This document shows positions 18,911-26,793 of a stretch of 64,000 nucleotides of DNA, piece by piece. Under the pieces are notes generated by a model. It saw only the letters and a program-made list of their open reading frames with translations. It was not told the DNA's origin and did not search any database. How positions within the stretch are numbered: the stretch's first letter is position 1; each line of letters begins with the position of its first letter. Position numbers and translations under genes: made by a program. The DNA is from Erythrobacteraceae bacterium CCH12-C2 (GTDB taxonomy: Bacteria > Pseudomonadota > Alphaproteobacteria > Sphingomonadales > Sphingomonadaceae): contig LSKF01000129.1 of the NCBI GenBank assembly GCA_001556995.1, positions 1 through 64,000 on the forward strand, in the 5' to 3' direction.

Positions 18911-19986
18911 CGCGTGACGACCCTGCCGTTGCCGGTTCGGCGGTCTCGATGCTGGCGGTGCCGCCCGCGGACCGCAGGGCGGTCTTTGCCCCTGATTTCG
19001 GGCAAAGGGTGCTGCTGACAGTCGACACTGAAGAGGAATTCGACTGGCGGGCACCGTTCCAGCGCGATGGCTATGGGCTGAGCCATGTCACGGCGATCCC
19101 ACGCTTTCAGCGTGTCTGCGAGGCGATCGGCGCGCAGCCGGTTTATCTCGTTGACTGGCCGATCGTCAGCGATCCGCGCGCGGTGGACATCATCGGCGAT
19201 GCTGTCCAGCGCGGGACCGCCGAGGTGGGCGTGCAGCTGCATCCGTGGGTCAACCCGCCGTTCGACGAAGAACTGTCGGTCTATAATTCCTTTGCCGGCA
19301 ACCTGCCGCCAGCCTTGGAAGCGGCCAAGTTCATGCGCCTGCGCGACGCGGTCGAGGGCGCTTTTGGCACTCCGCCGCTGATCTACCGCGCCGGACGCTA
19401 TGGTCTTGGGCCCAACACAGCGCATCTGCTCCAGTCAGCCGGGATCAAGATCGACACCTCGGTGCGTCCGCTGTTCGATTACAGCAACCAGGGCGGCCCC
19501 GACTATAGTCACCACCCGCCCGCGCCCTATTGGGTCGATGAGGCGCAAGCATTGCTCGAGCTGCCCATCACGAGCACGTATCTGGGCCCGCTGCGGCGCA
19601 TGGGGCCGATCATCCACCGCGCTCAGCGTCATATCCCGACGCTTTTCTCAGGCTTCTCGCGCTTCAAACTGCTCGAACGGATTGCCCTGACACCCGAAGG
19701 CTTCTCAGCAGCAGAGGCGTTGCGCGGGGTGGACGTTGCACTTGCGAGCGGGCTGCCGATGTTGGTGCTGTCCTTCCACAGCCCCTCGCTTGCCCCCGGC
19801 CACACACCCTACGCAGCCACCGAAGCCAAGGTCGAGGCGCTCTACCAATGGTTTGAAGAAATCTATGCCGAGCTCAACAGACGCGGGGTGCGTTCAGTCA
19901 CAGTGCGCGAAGTGATTGGTGCCACCGGCGGCGATCTGCGCAATCACAATACGACCCGGCTTGTTTCGGCAGCAGCCCCGGAGTAG
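18907..19986 (+). CDS. Polysaccharide deacetylase family protein (WalW-like)
   Basis: The family removes acetyl or formyl groups from sugars of surface polysaccharides. The 359-residue product has the NodB-type metal motif start LLTVDTEEEFDW (first Asp pair) and VGVQLHPWVNPPF (metal His). It also shows IYRAGRYGLGPNTAHLL (the R-A-G-R-Y catalytic strand) and LVLSFHSPSL (the late His motif). The ATG at 18907 overlaps the upstream histidine-kinase stop by four bases (ATGA), so the two products are likely made together. No signal peptide is visible, so it may act on lipid-linked precursors in the cytoplasm. It precedes the tRNA-Ile gene by 38 bp. Confidence 0.83.
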   Translation: MTRDDPAVAGSAVSMLAVPPADRRAVFAPDFGQRVLLTVDTEEEFDWRAPFQRDGYGLSHVTAIPRFQRVCEAIGAQPVYLVDWPIVSDPRAVDIIGDAVQRGTAEVGVQLHPWVNPPFDEELSVYNSFAGNLPPALEAAKFMRLRDAVEGAFGTPPLIYRAGRYGLGPNTAHLLQSAGIKIDTSVRPLFDYSNQGGPDYSHHPPAPYWVDEAQALLELPITSTYLGPLRRMGPIIHRAQRHIPTLFSGFSRFKLLERIALTPEGFSAAEALRGVDVALASGLPMLVLSFHSPSLAPGHTPYAATEAKVEALYQWFEEIYAELNRRGVRSVTVREVIGATGGDLRNHNTTRLVSAAAPE

Positions 19987-20024
19987 TGCGAGGCATCGCC
20001 CTGCCTTCCGGTGTCACACGTTAA

Positions 20025-20097
20025 GGGCCTGTAGCTCAGCGGTTAGAGCTGGCCGCTCATAACGGCTAGGTCGCGGGTTCGAATCCTGCCGGGCCCA
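20025..20097 (+). tRNA. tRNA-Ile (anticodon CAU, lysidine type)
   Basis: Acceptor GGGCCTG pairs with CGGGCCC. The anticodon stem GGCCG/CGGCT holds loop CTCATAA, placing CAT at 20058-20060. The body GTAGCTCAGCGGTTAGAGC and this loop match tRNA-Ile2, whose C34 is modified to lysidine by TilS to read AUA, rather than either methionine tRNA. The CCA tail is not encoded (bases after the discriminator A are CCG). Confidence 0.88.
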
Positions 20098-20195
20098 CCG
20101 GAGGCGGGGCGCATGATCGCCGGAGCAGCACTCTTGGCCCGATCCAATCGCCGCTTGCACCATGGCTGCTGAAAACCTAAGGGGAGCGCCCGGCT

Positions 20196-20272
<77 letters not shown>

Positions 20273-20390
20273 ACATCCTGATTTCAACCAGTCTCAAACA
20301 ATCTCAAAATTTCCCCTGATCTACTGAATTTAAGTAAATTATAGGGAATCCTCCATCCCATCCTGCCTCACTCATGTTCAGGACAGCCTG

Positions 20391-20424
20391 TTGGCATGCT
20401 GGTAATTGCGTTGGTATGCTGGTA
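20391..20424 (+). repeat. Direct repeat upstream of int, candidate integrase arm sites
   Basis: TTGGCATGCTGGTA (20391-20404) and TTGGTATGCTGGTA (20411-20424) differ at one base and are exactly 20 bp apart, two helical turns. A related inverted TACCAA occurs at 20439-20444, just before the int start. Paired TTGGTA motifs also occur near the right end (31014 and 31026) and before the integrase remnant (31233 and 31245, the second as TTGGTG). Arm-type recombinase binding is inferred from spacing and location. Confidence 0.5.
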
Positions 20425-20445
20425 GGCTTCATCGCAGATACCAAC

Positions 20446-21687
20446 ATGCTGACAGACACCGCCATCCGCGCCCTCAAGGCTGACTCCCGCCCGATCAAGA
20501 AGTCGGATGGCGGCGGCCTGTTCATCTTTGTGACGCCCGAAGGCAGCAAGCTCTGGCGGCTGGCCTACCGATTCAACGGCAAGCAAAAGTTGCTTTCCGG
20601 TGGCCCCTACCCCCTCGTCAAGCTGGCCGACGCGCGGAAATGGCGCGAGGATGCCAAGGCCGACTTGCTCGCCGGACGCGATCCCAGCGCGATCCGCAGG
20701 GCAAAAAAGCGTGAGCATAAGGAAGCCAGCGAGAATTCCTTCGAGAATGTCGCCAAGGAATGGATCGAAGCGCGAAGCTGCGCCTGGTCGGAACGGTATA
20801 CCCGCGTAGTCGAAACGCGGCTGAGGGAGGACATTTTTCCCGACCTTGGGAAATTAGCGATCAGCGAGATCGACCCGCCGATGCTGCTGACTGCGCTCCG
20901 CAAGATCGAAGCGCGCGGATCGATCGAGATGGCGCACCGCGTGCGCAACTATTGCAGCGAAGTATTCCGCTTCGCCATCGCCATGGAGAAATGCCGCAGC
21001 GATCCCAGCCGTGACATTGGCCCGGCGATGAAGAAGCCGCCGCCAGTCCAACACCGCGCGAAAGTCGAGGCGAAGGACTTGCCGAGCTTCTTTGCGCGGC
21101 TCAATCAGGACGAGGGCGAGCGCATGAGCCATCTGGCTTTGCACTGGACTATCCACACGATGGTGCGCACGCAGGAAACCCGTTTCGCCGAATGGAGCGA
21201 ATTTGAGGGCCTGGACACCGACGAACCGCTCTGGCGCATTCCCGCTCAGCGCATGAAAATGCGAACCGAGCACCTGGTCCCACTGTCTCCACAGGTAGTC
21301 GCGCTTTTGCGTGAGATCGACAAGGTCAACGCATTTCGGCAAGCGGGCAACAAGCGGCTGGGGAATTTCCTGTTTCCCGTTGCCAGCAGCAAGACCGGTA
21401 CGATCAGCGAAAACCGGATGCTCGACATCATGTATCGAATCGGTCTGCGCGGCAAAGCCACGGTCCACGGGTTCCGTGGCCTTGCCAGCACTGTACTTAA
21501 TGAATCCGGCCAGTTCGAACCGGACTGGATCGAGATGCAACTCGCCCACATCCAGCGCGGCGTGCGCGCCGCCTATAACTCAGCCCGCTACCTCAACCAG
21601 CGTCGGGAAATGATGCGCTGGTGGTCGGACTATCTAGAAAAGGCCGAATTGGATGGGCTGCGTAAGTGCGCTCAGACTTTCGCCTGA
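20446..21687 (+). CDS. int: P4-type tyrosine recombinase (site-specific integrase)
   Basis: This enzyme would insert and excise the element at tRNA-Pro. The 413-residue product opens with the DUF4102-type arm-binding domain (MLTDTAIRALKADSRPIKKS, then GLFIFVTPEGSKLWRLAYRF). A core-binding helical domain follows, then the catalytic domain. Catalytic residues are seen as the first Arg in MVRTQETRFAEW, HGFRGLAST (His-x-x-Arg) and the C-terminal YNSARYLNQRREMMRWWSDYL with the nucleophilic Tyr. ATG 20446 is chosen because P4 integrases start this way; an in-frame ATG at 20374 would translate through the direct repeats upstream. Its 3' end overlaps the convergent alpA-like gene by 16 bp. Confidence 0.93.
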   Translation: MLTDTAIRALKADSRPIKKSDGGGLFIFVTPEGSKLWRLAYRFNGKQKLLSGGPYPLVKLADARKWREDAKADLLAGRDPSAIRRAKKREHKEASENSFENVAKEWIEARSCAWSERYTRVVETRLREDIFPDLGKLAISEIDPPMLLTALRKIEARGSIEMAHRVRNYCSEVFRFAIAMEKCRSDPSRDIGPAMKKPPPVQHRAKVEAKDLPSFFARLNQDEGERMSHLALHWTIHTMVRTQETRFAEWSEFEGLDTDEPLWRIPAQRMKMRTEHLVPLSPQVVALLREIDKVNAFRQAGNKRLGNFLFPVASSKTGTISENRMLDIMYRIGLRGKATVHGFRGLASTVLNESGQFEPDWIEMQLAHIQRGVRAAYNSARYLNQRREMMRWWSDYLEKAELDGLRKCAQTFA

Positions 21688-21902
21688 TCGCCACCCGTGG
21701 TCGGCGACACGTCACGCCCGTAGATCACGGGATCAGCGATCCAATCATTGATGGCCGATTCTCGCCAGCCCGCGCCATGTATGCTGATCTTCACCTGAGA
21801 GGGGAAAGTCCCCTCGGCGATCTTGCGGTACATGGTTGAGCGGGAAAGGCCGGTGCGGGCGAGAACGGTCTTGAGACGGATGATCTTGTCTGGGTTGGAC
21901 AT
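21672..21902 (-). CDS. AlpA-family DNA-binding regulator / excisionase
   Basis: The 76-residue product has the AlpA helix-turn-helix (IIRLKTVLARTGLSRSTMYR, then KIAEGTFPSQVKI) and the usual WRESAINDWI tail. P4 AlpA regulates the integrase gene; relatives act as recombination directionality factors. It is convergent with int and overlaps it by 16 bp, a common arrangement in P4-like elements. ATG 21902 fits the family length better than the in-frame ATG at 21917. It probably controls excision of this element; the operator is not identified. Confidence 0.87.
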   Translation of the reverse strand: MSNPDKIIRLKTVLARTGLSRSTMYRKIAEGTFPSQVKISIHGAGWRESAINDWIADPVIYGRDVSPTTGGDQAKV

Positions 21903-22273
21903 GGGACTTGCTTCCATTCGTTGGCAGTTTCTGGTCTCCCCTGAAGCAAAGATTGAGCAATGAACTCATTGACGCAAGATGATTTTTACATCCGATGAGC
22001 GCCATCGTAATTGCGGATAGAATGACTGCGAGAAGGATAGAAACGGATACGGAAGCGTAGAGAAGGCTACGGACGCCAGGTGTAGGTAGGTCCGTGCGGC
22101 AAGAATGCACTACTTCTGCACTACAATGCTGAACTTGCCTTTTGATATCGGCACGGCTGACGGTGATTTGCGCCTACTCTGACGGTGCCTGCGCGCGAAT
22201 CACGCAAATTCAGGAGTGTTGCGCTCGACAACCATTCTCGATATTGCAGCGGAAAAGGAATGACGTAATTTTA
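21903..22273. other. 371-bp stretch without a convincing gene; short direct repeats
   Basis: No frame here looks coding; the longer frames lack a ribosome-binding site or family features. It probably contains the alpA promoter and the 3' end of the Tad-block transcript. TGCACTAC occurs twice 11 bp apart (22106-22113 and 22117-22124), and TACGGA also recurs near 22049 and 22070. Such helical-turn-spaced repeats could be regulator or recombinase sites; this is speculation. Confidence 0.5.
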
Positions 22274-22651
22274 CTATTCAATCCGCCCCGCCGGCAGTGT
22301 TGGATTAGCGGAACCAGCTGAAGTTCCACCATTCCACCCAAAATCGTCGCTTGAGGCTCCACTCATCGGGCCATAGTCTCCCTCGACATCTGTCGATGCT
22401 CCTGCCGGAGAACCATCCGGATTTACGATGATAATTTGGCCCGGTGCCGAAGTCACTGTCGATGCGGAATCCCCGGCAGCCCATGGATTCTTGGAGACGG
22501 CGACTCGACTTGCCGTTTCTGGAGAAGCTATGGGCGCGCGGCGCAGCTTGCCATCGAGGCTGAAGCTCAAAGCGGCAGCCCCGGCTGCAATGGCAACTAC
22601 AAGCAAAAGTGTAGCCCATCGACCGAAGAGGGGAACATAATTCACCGACAA
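22274..22651 (-). CDS. Small single-pass membrane protein, unknown function
   Basis: The product (up to 125 residues) has one hydrophobic helix near its N-terminus (WATLLLVVAIAAGAAALSF). A Ser/Gly/Pro/Asp-rich tail then includes the beta-like stretch GQIIIVNPDGSPAG. I do not recognise a family. The start is uncertain: TTG 22651 or GTG 22645 would both leave the helix intact, and neither has a strong ribosome-binding site. It lies 44 bp downstream of a TadE-like gene on the same strand, so it is likely the last gene of the TadG-TadE-TadE block. An envelope role beside those proteins is a guess from position. Confidence 0.55.
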   Translation of the reverse strand: MSVNYVPLFGRWATLLLVVAIAAGAAALSFSLDGKLRRAPIASPETASRVAVSKNPWAAGDSASTVTSAPGQIIIVNPDGSPAGASTDVEGDYGPMSGASSDDFGWNGGTSAGSANPTLPAGRIE

Positions 22652-22695
22652 AGATTGCCATTGCTGATATTTTTCAATTTTGTCATTTTAGAACT

Positions 22696-23346
22696 TCAGC
22701 AACTATTGACCACAAGGCTCTGAACGTTTGTGATATCCTGATTCGTTCTTTCACGAACATTGAAGGCGCTTTCATAGCGGATTTGTTGAGGCCCCCAACC
22801 AGGTATTCCAGATACGAGGGGGATATAATTATAAGTGACTTCAACAAACATGACAGCAGTGTTCTCAGCAGATTGGATCTTATTGCCATCGGCACCCAAT
22901 CCATCTGCAAGCGAAGCATCATTAACACCGTCACCCTGTACGCCGTATCTTGGTGCGACATTCAATTCGCCATTGCACCGCTGCCAGTTGATCATTTGCC
23001 CCGCGTCTACACCTGTCTTGCCGTTGGGCTCAAGCGACGACAGCACGACCCGTCCATTTTCCTTGAAGGAAATTGAGTTGCCCATCAAATCCGCGCCCGC
23101 AAACACTTCGTAGATGTTCGACTCATCTATCCCGGTTCGAACGCGCCCGGCATTGTCTGCAACTGCAATTGCAATCTGGTTGAGTCGCATGTGCGTCATT
23201 ACCATCTGCGTAAGTTCTAGACCTCCGAATATCATCAGGAGGAGAACGGGCATCGCGAACGCCATTTCAACCATAGCCACGCCACGACTGCACGACAAAA
23301 TTCGTCGAACAATGCCGCGATGCTTTCGGGCAACAGATGTACACAT
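22696..23346 (-). CDS. TadE-like pseudopilin-family protein (first of two)
   Basis: TadE-type minor pseudopilins are inserted in the inner membrane and processed by a TadV-type prepilin peptidase in tight-adherence (Flp pilus) systems. The 216-residue product has the TadE signature RGVAMVEMAFAMPVLLLMIF (about residues 20-40): a Glu at the start of a hydrophobic helix after a basic leader. A mixed periplasmic domain follows, with NYIPLVSGIPGWG near the end, and C-terminal Cys. ATG 23346 overlaps the upstream gene's stop by one base (TGATG). Its A+T content is higher than in the flanking chromosome. No Flp pilin, ATPase or secretin gene is nearby. Confidence 0.8.
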   Translation of the reverse strand: MCTSVARKHRGIVRRILSCSRGVAMVEMAFAMPVLLLMIFGGLELTQMVMTHMRLNQIAIAVADNAGRVRTGIDESNIYEVFAGADLMGNSISFKENGRVVLSSLEPNGKTGVDAGQMINWQRCNGELNVAPRYGVQGDGVNDASLADGLGADGNKIQSAENTAVMFVEVTYNYIPLVSGIPGWGPQQIRYESAFNVRERTNQDITNVQSLVVNSC

Positions 23347-23969
23347 CACACACACACCGTTGGCGGCACTCGTTGACTGGAGTACGGCTGATTGCGAACG
23401 GCGGTCGTTGCGTGGATTCGGTATTCGGACGCCCACCCGAGCAGGGATGCCATCGGAAGAAGCCGAGGCATGGTTAGGGTCACATCATAAAGCACAACAT
23501 CGTCGGCGCCGCCAATCCCTTCGCGACCGGCCACAGAATCAAATTCTCCGTTCTCATTTAAATCTTGGAAGCAATCGCCGGGATCATATCGCCCATTATG
23601 ATTATAGTCGGTGATGAGCCTCTCACCTCGACCCACACCATTAGAATCGTAGTAACTTTTTATAACAAAATCATATTTCGCATTTCGAGCGACTGTATCT
23701 GACCGCTTTTCGACCGCACATTTAAGTTTCTCTTCAGTAGAAGCCCCTGCGCAATTTAGATCAGGACTCTCCAAAGATCCTGTCCGCGCAATGTCATTCA
23801 GTGCGCCCTGGAGCACCGAACGAGCATATGCCAGATATCCGACATCAAGTCCGCCAATGATGGCTGTTAACAAGACCGGAGCAACAAGCGCAAACTCCAC
23901 CGCGGTCACGCCCCGATTATCAGGCTTGAGTGATCTTGCCCACGAACGGATACGATTCTGAATTGCCAT
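23346..23969 (-). CDS. TadE-like pseudopilin-family protein with two calcium-loop-like motifs
   Basis: The 207-residue product opens with the TadE motif RGVTAVEFALVAPVLLTAII (residues 19-38) after a basic leader. It then has two Asp/Asn/Gly loops, DYNHNGRYDPGD and DLNENGEFD, of the DxNxNGxxD kind seen in dockerin and thrombospondin type 3 calcium sites. The C-terminal part GGADDVVLYDVTLTMPRLLP is typical of TadE-like proteins in sphingomonads (recollection). ATG 23969 has a GGACGGA stretch just upstream. It sits 11 bp after the TadG-like gene and one base before the next TadE-like gene, so all are one operon. Calcium binding is inferred from the motif only. Confidence 0.82.
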   Translation of the reverse strand: MAIQNRIRSWARSLKPDNRGVTAVEFALVAPVLLTAIIGGLDVGYLAYARSVLQGALNDIARTGSLESPDLNCAGASTEEKLKCAVEKRSDTVARNAKYDFVIKSYYDSNGVGRGERLITDYNHNGRYDPGDCFQDLNENGEFDSVAGREGIGGADDVVLYDVTLTMPRLLPMASLLGWASEYRIHATTAVRNQPYSSQRVPPTVCV

Positions 23970-23980
23970 AATCCGTCGTC

Positions 23981-25978
23981 CTATTTGACCAAACGCAGCG
24001 CGCCGATTTGGTTGCCGATCTGCCGGAATCGCTCGATCAAGCTTTCGCGGTCTGAGGAAGTGCTCGCCTGGCTCGCATTGCTGGCGCACCCTGTGAGATT
24101 GGAATTCAGTGACGTGTCGAATCCGATGACCCACACGGATGTGTTCATGTTCTTTGCCGCATTGCAGGCCATCCTGAAGCGCTGCTGATGCCGGGCGAGC
24201 TGGCTGGGGCAATTTCCTGCGCCGGTAACACGCATATCGTTTTGCTCGACGCCGTAAGCAGTAAGGACGTTGCAATAGGCTGTCTGGGCACCATCGGTCA
24301 TGAAGATGATATGACGGTTGCACGGCATGCCATTGTATTCATCACATCCATCAGCGAATACGCCTTCTGTCGAGATCATTCGCGCGCCCCAGATCATGCC
24401 GATATCATGATACGTGCCACCGACTGTCTGGAGTCCAGAAATATATCCTTCGAGTTCGTCCCGGGTCCATTCGGTTAGTCTGCGTGCCTCAGTGGGGCAT
24501 GCCCAGTAACCTTGACTGTACGCGTAGTTCTTGACCCAGCCAGTGGTGCTGGTGTTGCTTGCGCTCGAGGTCGTCGAGGTGCTCCCGGCAGTTCTCGTGT
24601 AAACGACATCGGGGAACATTGGTCGCCAACGGCTCGAATCATCGGACGGTATCAGGTTGATGTTCAGGTCCAGCGCGGCTGACGGGATCGTCATGCTAGT
24701 TCCGCCATCTATCGATGTGGTCGTATCACGCTCCTCGATGCATCCGTTCCATGAGACGGACGAGTTGCTGCCGCCAGTCGCAGCTGCGGCAAGCTGCTGA
24801 GCGTTGAAGCTTCCGCCCGGAACAGCAACCGTCCCAGTCGCATTGTTCGCAAGCAGAATGCTGCCCGTAGGCTCGATAAAGTTACTGAGGTCGTATGTGA
24901 CGTTCTGGTAGGTCCAATTGGTGAACCCGCGACGGGCGTTGTAGGTCGTCGTCTGTGTGGTCTTCCAGCGGCGGCAACTGCGGTTGGTTCCGGTCGTCAC
25001 AGGCGCGCCGGACCAGCCCCAGTTCGAGCTTGCCACATAGCTCGCGCTGCTTGAACTGCCGCGATAGGTATAGGTAAATGTCGAAGCCGGAGCGGGACCA
25101 CCGCCTGTGGAAGGTCCCGACGATCCACCCACCCAGGTTTGGCATTGCGAAGTGGAGCGCGTAGAGGCTGTCGGGCTCGACGATCCCGCTCCGGAGCTTC
25201 CGCTGTAATATTCCCACGCTCCCGCGTCTGTTGTCGGAGTGTTCGCCACCGCAACCACCTGATTGAAATTCGCCACTCGTGACGGATAGATGGCTGACGT
25301 TCGCAGATAATCCGGATTGGCGTCGTACAAGAGGTGGCCGACGTTCACCGTGCTCGAATAGGGCACGATGCCATACCGCAAACGCAGCCCCTGACTCTCA
25401 AGTTGTTGCTGAACTGGCGCCAGTTCGTCGTAGAGCGCCATCACGGCTTCTTTCAGCGAATCGATCTTCGCCACGCCATCGATTGGGTCGGCCATTGAGC
25501 CGGTTACGTCGAGCACCAATACGACATCGGTATTCACGAAGTTGAGAGAAGCATCGCATGTCACGTCGATTGGCATTCGCTCAAAGCCGAAAATCTGCAT
25601 GAATACGTTTGGTATGGATGTCTCGGCAGAAACCCGGAGGACCCCGATTTCTGGTTTCGTAACCTCGGGTTCAAATTCGGCTGTACCGAACACTCCAGCA
25701 GGAAAATTGAAGCGAAAATATTTTTGGCCAGTGGTAGTTACGTTATCGTCAAGCTCATCGTTCTTCATGACGCGCCGGGCAGCCAGCGCTGACGAATCAC
25801 AAGCGCTCTGCAATTTACTCTTGGCCATGTAGGCTCGGCTGACATCAACCGCGCTGCCGATCATCGCGATGAGCGGGATGAGTGCGATAGCGGCAATGAG
25901 CATCGTATTGCCGCGACAATCTCTCCCCAAGCGCCGCAACATCGCAGCCAGGCCGGTCATCATATACGTCGCCCCCAT
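23981..25978 (-). CDS. TadG-like protein with von Willebrand A domain split by a low-complexity insert
   Basis: The 665-residue product has a TadE/TadG-like N-terminal membrane helix (GNTMLIAAIALIPLIAMIGS, residues 23-42) followed by DVSRAYMAKSKLQSACDSSA. A vWA domain starts at VVLVLDVTGSM, with the MIDAS DxTxS at residues 157-161. The second half of the vWA fold (HIIFMTDGAQTAY, Asp about 562) comes 400 residues later instead of about 100. The spacer is very rich in Ser, Thr, Gly, Trp and Tyr. TadG-type proteins are envelope anchors of Flp pili. ATG 25978 is chosen at the start of the leader. It heads the minus-strand block; the promoter region is shared with the divergent small exported-protein gene. 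Confidence 0.82.
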   Translation of the reverse strand: MGATYMMTGLAAMLRRLGRDCRGNTMLIAAIALIPLIAMIGSAVDVSRAYMAKSKLQSACDSSALAARRVMKNDELDDNVTTTGQKYFRFNFPAGVFGTAEFEPEVTKPEIGVLRVSAETSIPNVFMQIFGFERMPIDVTCDASLNFVNTDVVLVLDVTGSMADPIDGVAKIDSLKEAVMALYDELAPVQQQLESQGLRLRYGIVPYSSTVNVGHLLYDANPDYLRTSAIYPSRVANFNQVVAVANTPTTDAGAWEYYSGSSGAGSSSPTASTRSTSQCQTWVGGSSGPSTGGGPAPASTFTYTYRGSSSSASYVASSNWGWSGAPVTTGTNRSCRRWKTTQTTTYNARRGFTNWTYQNVTYDLSNFIEPTGSILLANNATGTVAVPGGSFNAQQLAAAATGGSNSSVSWNGCIEERDTTTSIDGGTSMTIPSAALDLNINLIPSDDSSRWRPMFPDVVYTRTAGSTSTTSSASNTSTTGWVKNYAYSQGYWACPTEARRLTEWTRDELEGYISGLQTVGGTYHDIGMIWGARMISTEGVFADGCDEYNGMPCNRHIIFMTDGAQTAYCNVLTAYGVEQNDMRVTGAGNCPSQLARHQQRFRMACNAAKNMNTSVWVIGFDTSLNSNLTGCASNASQASTSSDRESLIERFRQIGNQIGALRLVK

Positions 25979-26223
25979 ACTGCTGATGCCTTTGCAGCGG
26001 AAATGAGGAAATTTTGGCCAAAAATGTTTGAGAAAACGTAAACGCAGTGCCCTTGGAACGGGTTGCGAGACACCCTGCCGACCCACTTGCTTGATGACCT
26101 ACCAGCAAGACGTGGTCTCTTGCGTAACTGATCTCATCGGAAATTATTATTCCGTTGATACTTATTTGTTAAGTGTGGATGCCGCCGGTTCGGCGGAGCA
26201 ACACTTCAGAACAAGGAACAGCC

Positions 26224-26463
26224 ATGTTTTGGCAGAAGAGTTTGAAAATGCGCGTCGCTGGCTCGTTGGCTTTGTGCGCAGTTCTCGCAGCGGTAGCTGT
26301 GGCTACCAGCCCAGCCGGTGTATGTGTCAGAAGCCAGACTGGCATACTGATCGCAAGCGCCTACTCAGAGCTCCCGTTGCGGGCTGCAAGTGCTGCACAA
26401 ATAATGTGTGCGCGCAACAATAATCAGCTAGTTCGGCAGCCATGGGCATCCGGAGGAAGATAG
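26224..26463 (+). CDS. Small exported protein, unknown
   Basis: The 79-residue frame starts at ATG 26224 with CAAGGAAC eight bases upstream. It begins with a clear signal-peptide-like stretch, MFWQKSLKMRVAGSLALCAV then LAAVAVATSPAG. The rest is short and unrecognised, with two cysteines. It is divergent from the TadG-like operon across 245 bp of A+T-rich DNA. Its 3' end almost touches the convergent traD-like gene (stop codons about 7 bp apart). It may be a co-regulated secreted factor of the Tad block or a spurious frame; the ribosome-binding site and signal favour a real gene. Confidence 0.5.
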   Translation: MFWQKSLKMRVAGSLALCAVLAAVAVATSPAGVCVRSQTGILIASAYSELPLRAASAAQIMCARNNNQLVRQPWASGGR

Positions 26464-26469
26464 CCGCGC

Positions 26470-26793
26470 TCAAAGCTCATTCGTTCGGCCTTGTTCGGCC
26501 TCGAATGACCGATTGCCCTTCCGCTTCCAGAGCACCAGCGCCTGTTCGCGTTCCTCGCCCCGCAGCTTGGCCGCGACGGTGAGAAACGCGCCGTAGAGCG
26601 CGGCGCGATCATCATCGGTGAGATCGACCAGCCCCGCCTTCACGACAAGGCCGCCCAGTTCGATCAGATGCCGCGTGCGCTCGCGCCGCTTGACCTGCCA
26701 TTCGCGCATGTCGGTTCGCGCCTTTCGTGCCTCAAGCCGATGCCGCGCCGCCGTCAAGCGGGAGAGTGCCGTCCGGTTGGCCTTGAGGTCCAT
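26470..26793 (-). CDS. traD: TraD-like conjugal transfer accessory protein
   Basis: The 107-residue product carries the TraD-family core RTRHLIELGGLVVKAGL followed by a short acidic helix, as in the small TraD encoded beside traC on Ti-type plasmids. It is highly charged and probably a relaxosome helper. ATG 26793 is chosen; it begins MDLKANRTALSRLTAARHRL, and the frame further upstream only mirrors the overlapping traC-like gene. The genes overlap by 62 bp. The pair is divergent from traA with oriT between, the same layout as traCD/traA on Agrobacterium Ti plasmids. Confidence 0.78.
   Translation of the reverse strand: MDLKANRTALSRLTAARHRLEARKARTDMREWQVKRRERTRHLIELGGLVVKAGLVDLTDDDRAALYGAFLTVAAKLRGEEREQALVLWKRKGNRSFEAEQGRTNEL

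Noticed and set aside
20025-20097. CAU tRNA as a methionine tRNA
   Set aside because: The body and the CTCATAA loop fit tRNA-Ile2; initiator and elongator Met tRNAs differ in the acceptor and D arm.
26028-26423. 131-residue plus-strand frame over the Tad promoter region
   Set aside because: Cys/Arg-rich composition, no ribosome-binding site, and it conflicts with the better-supported small exported-protein frame starting at 26224.
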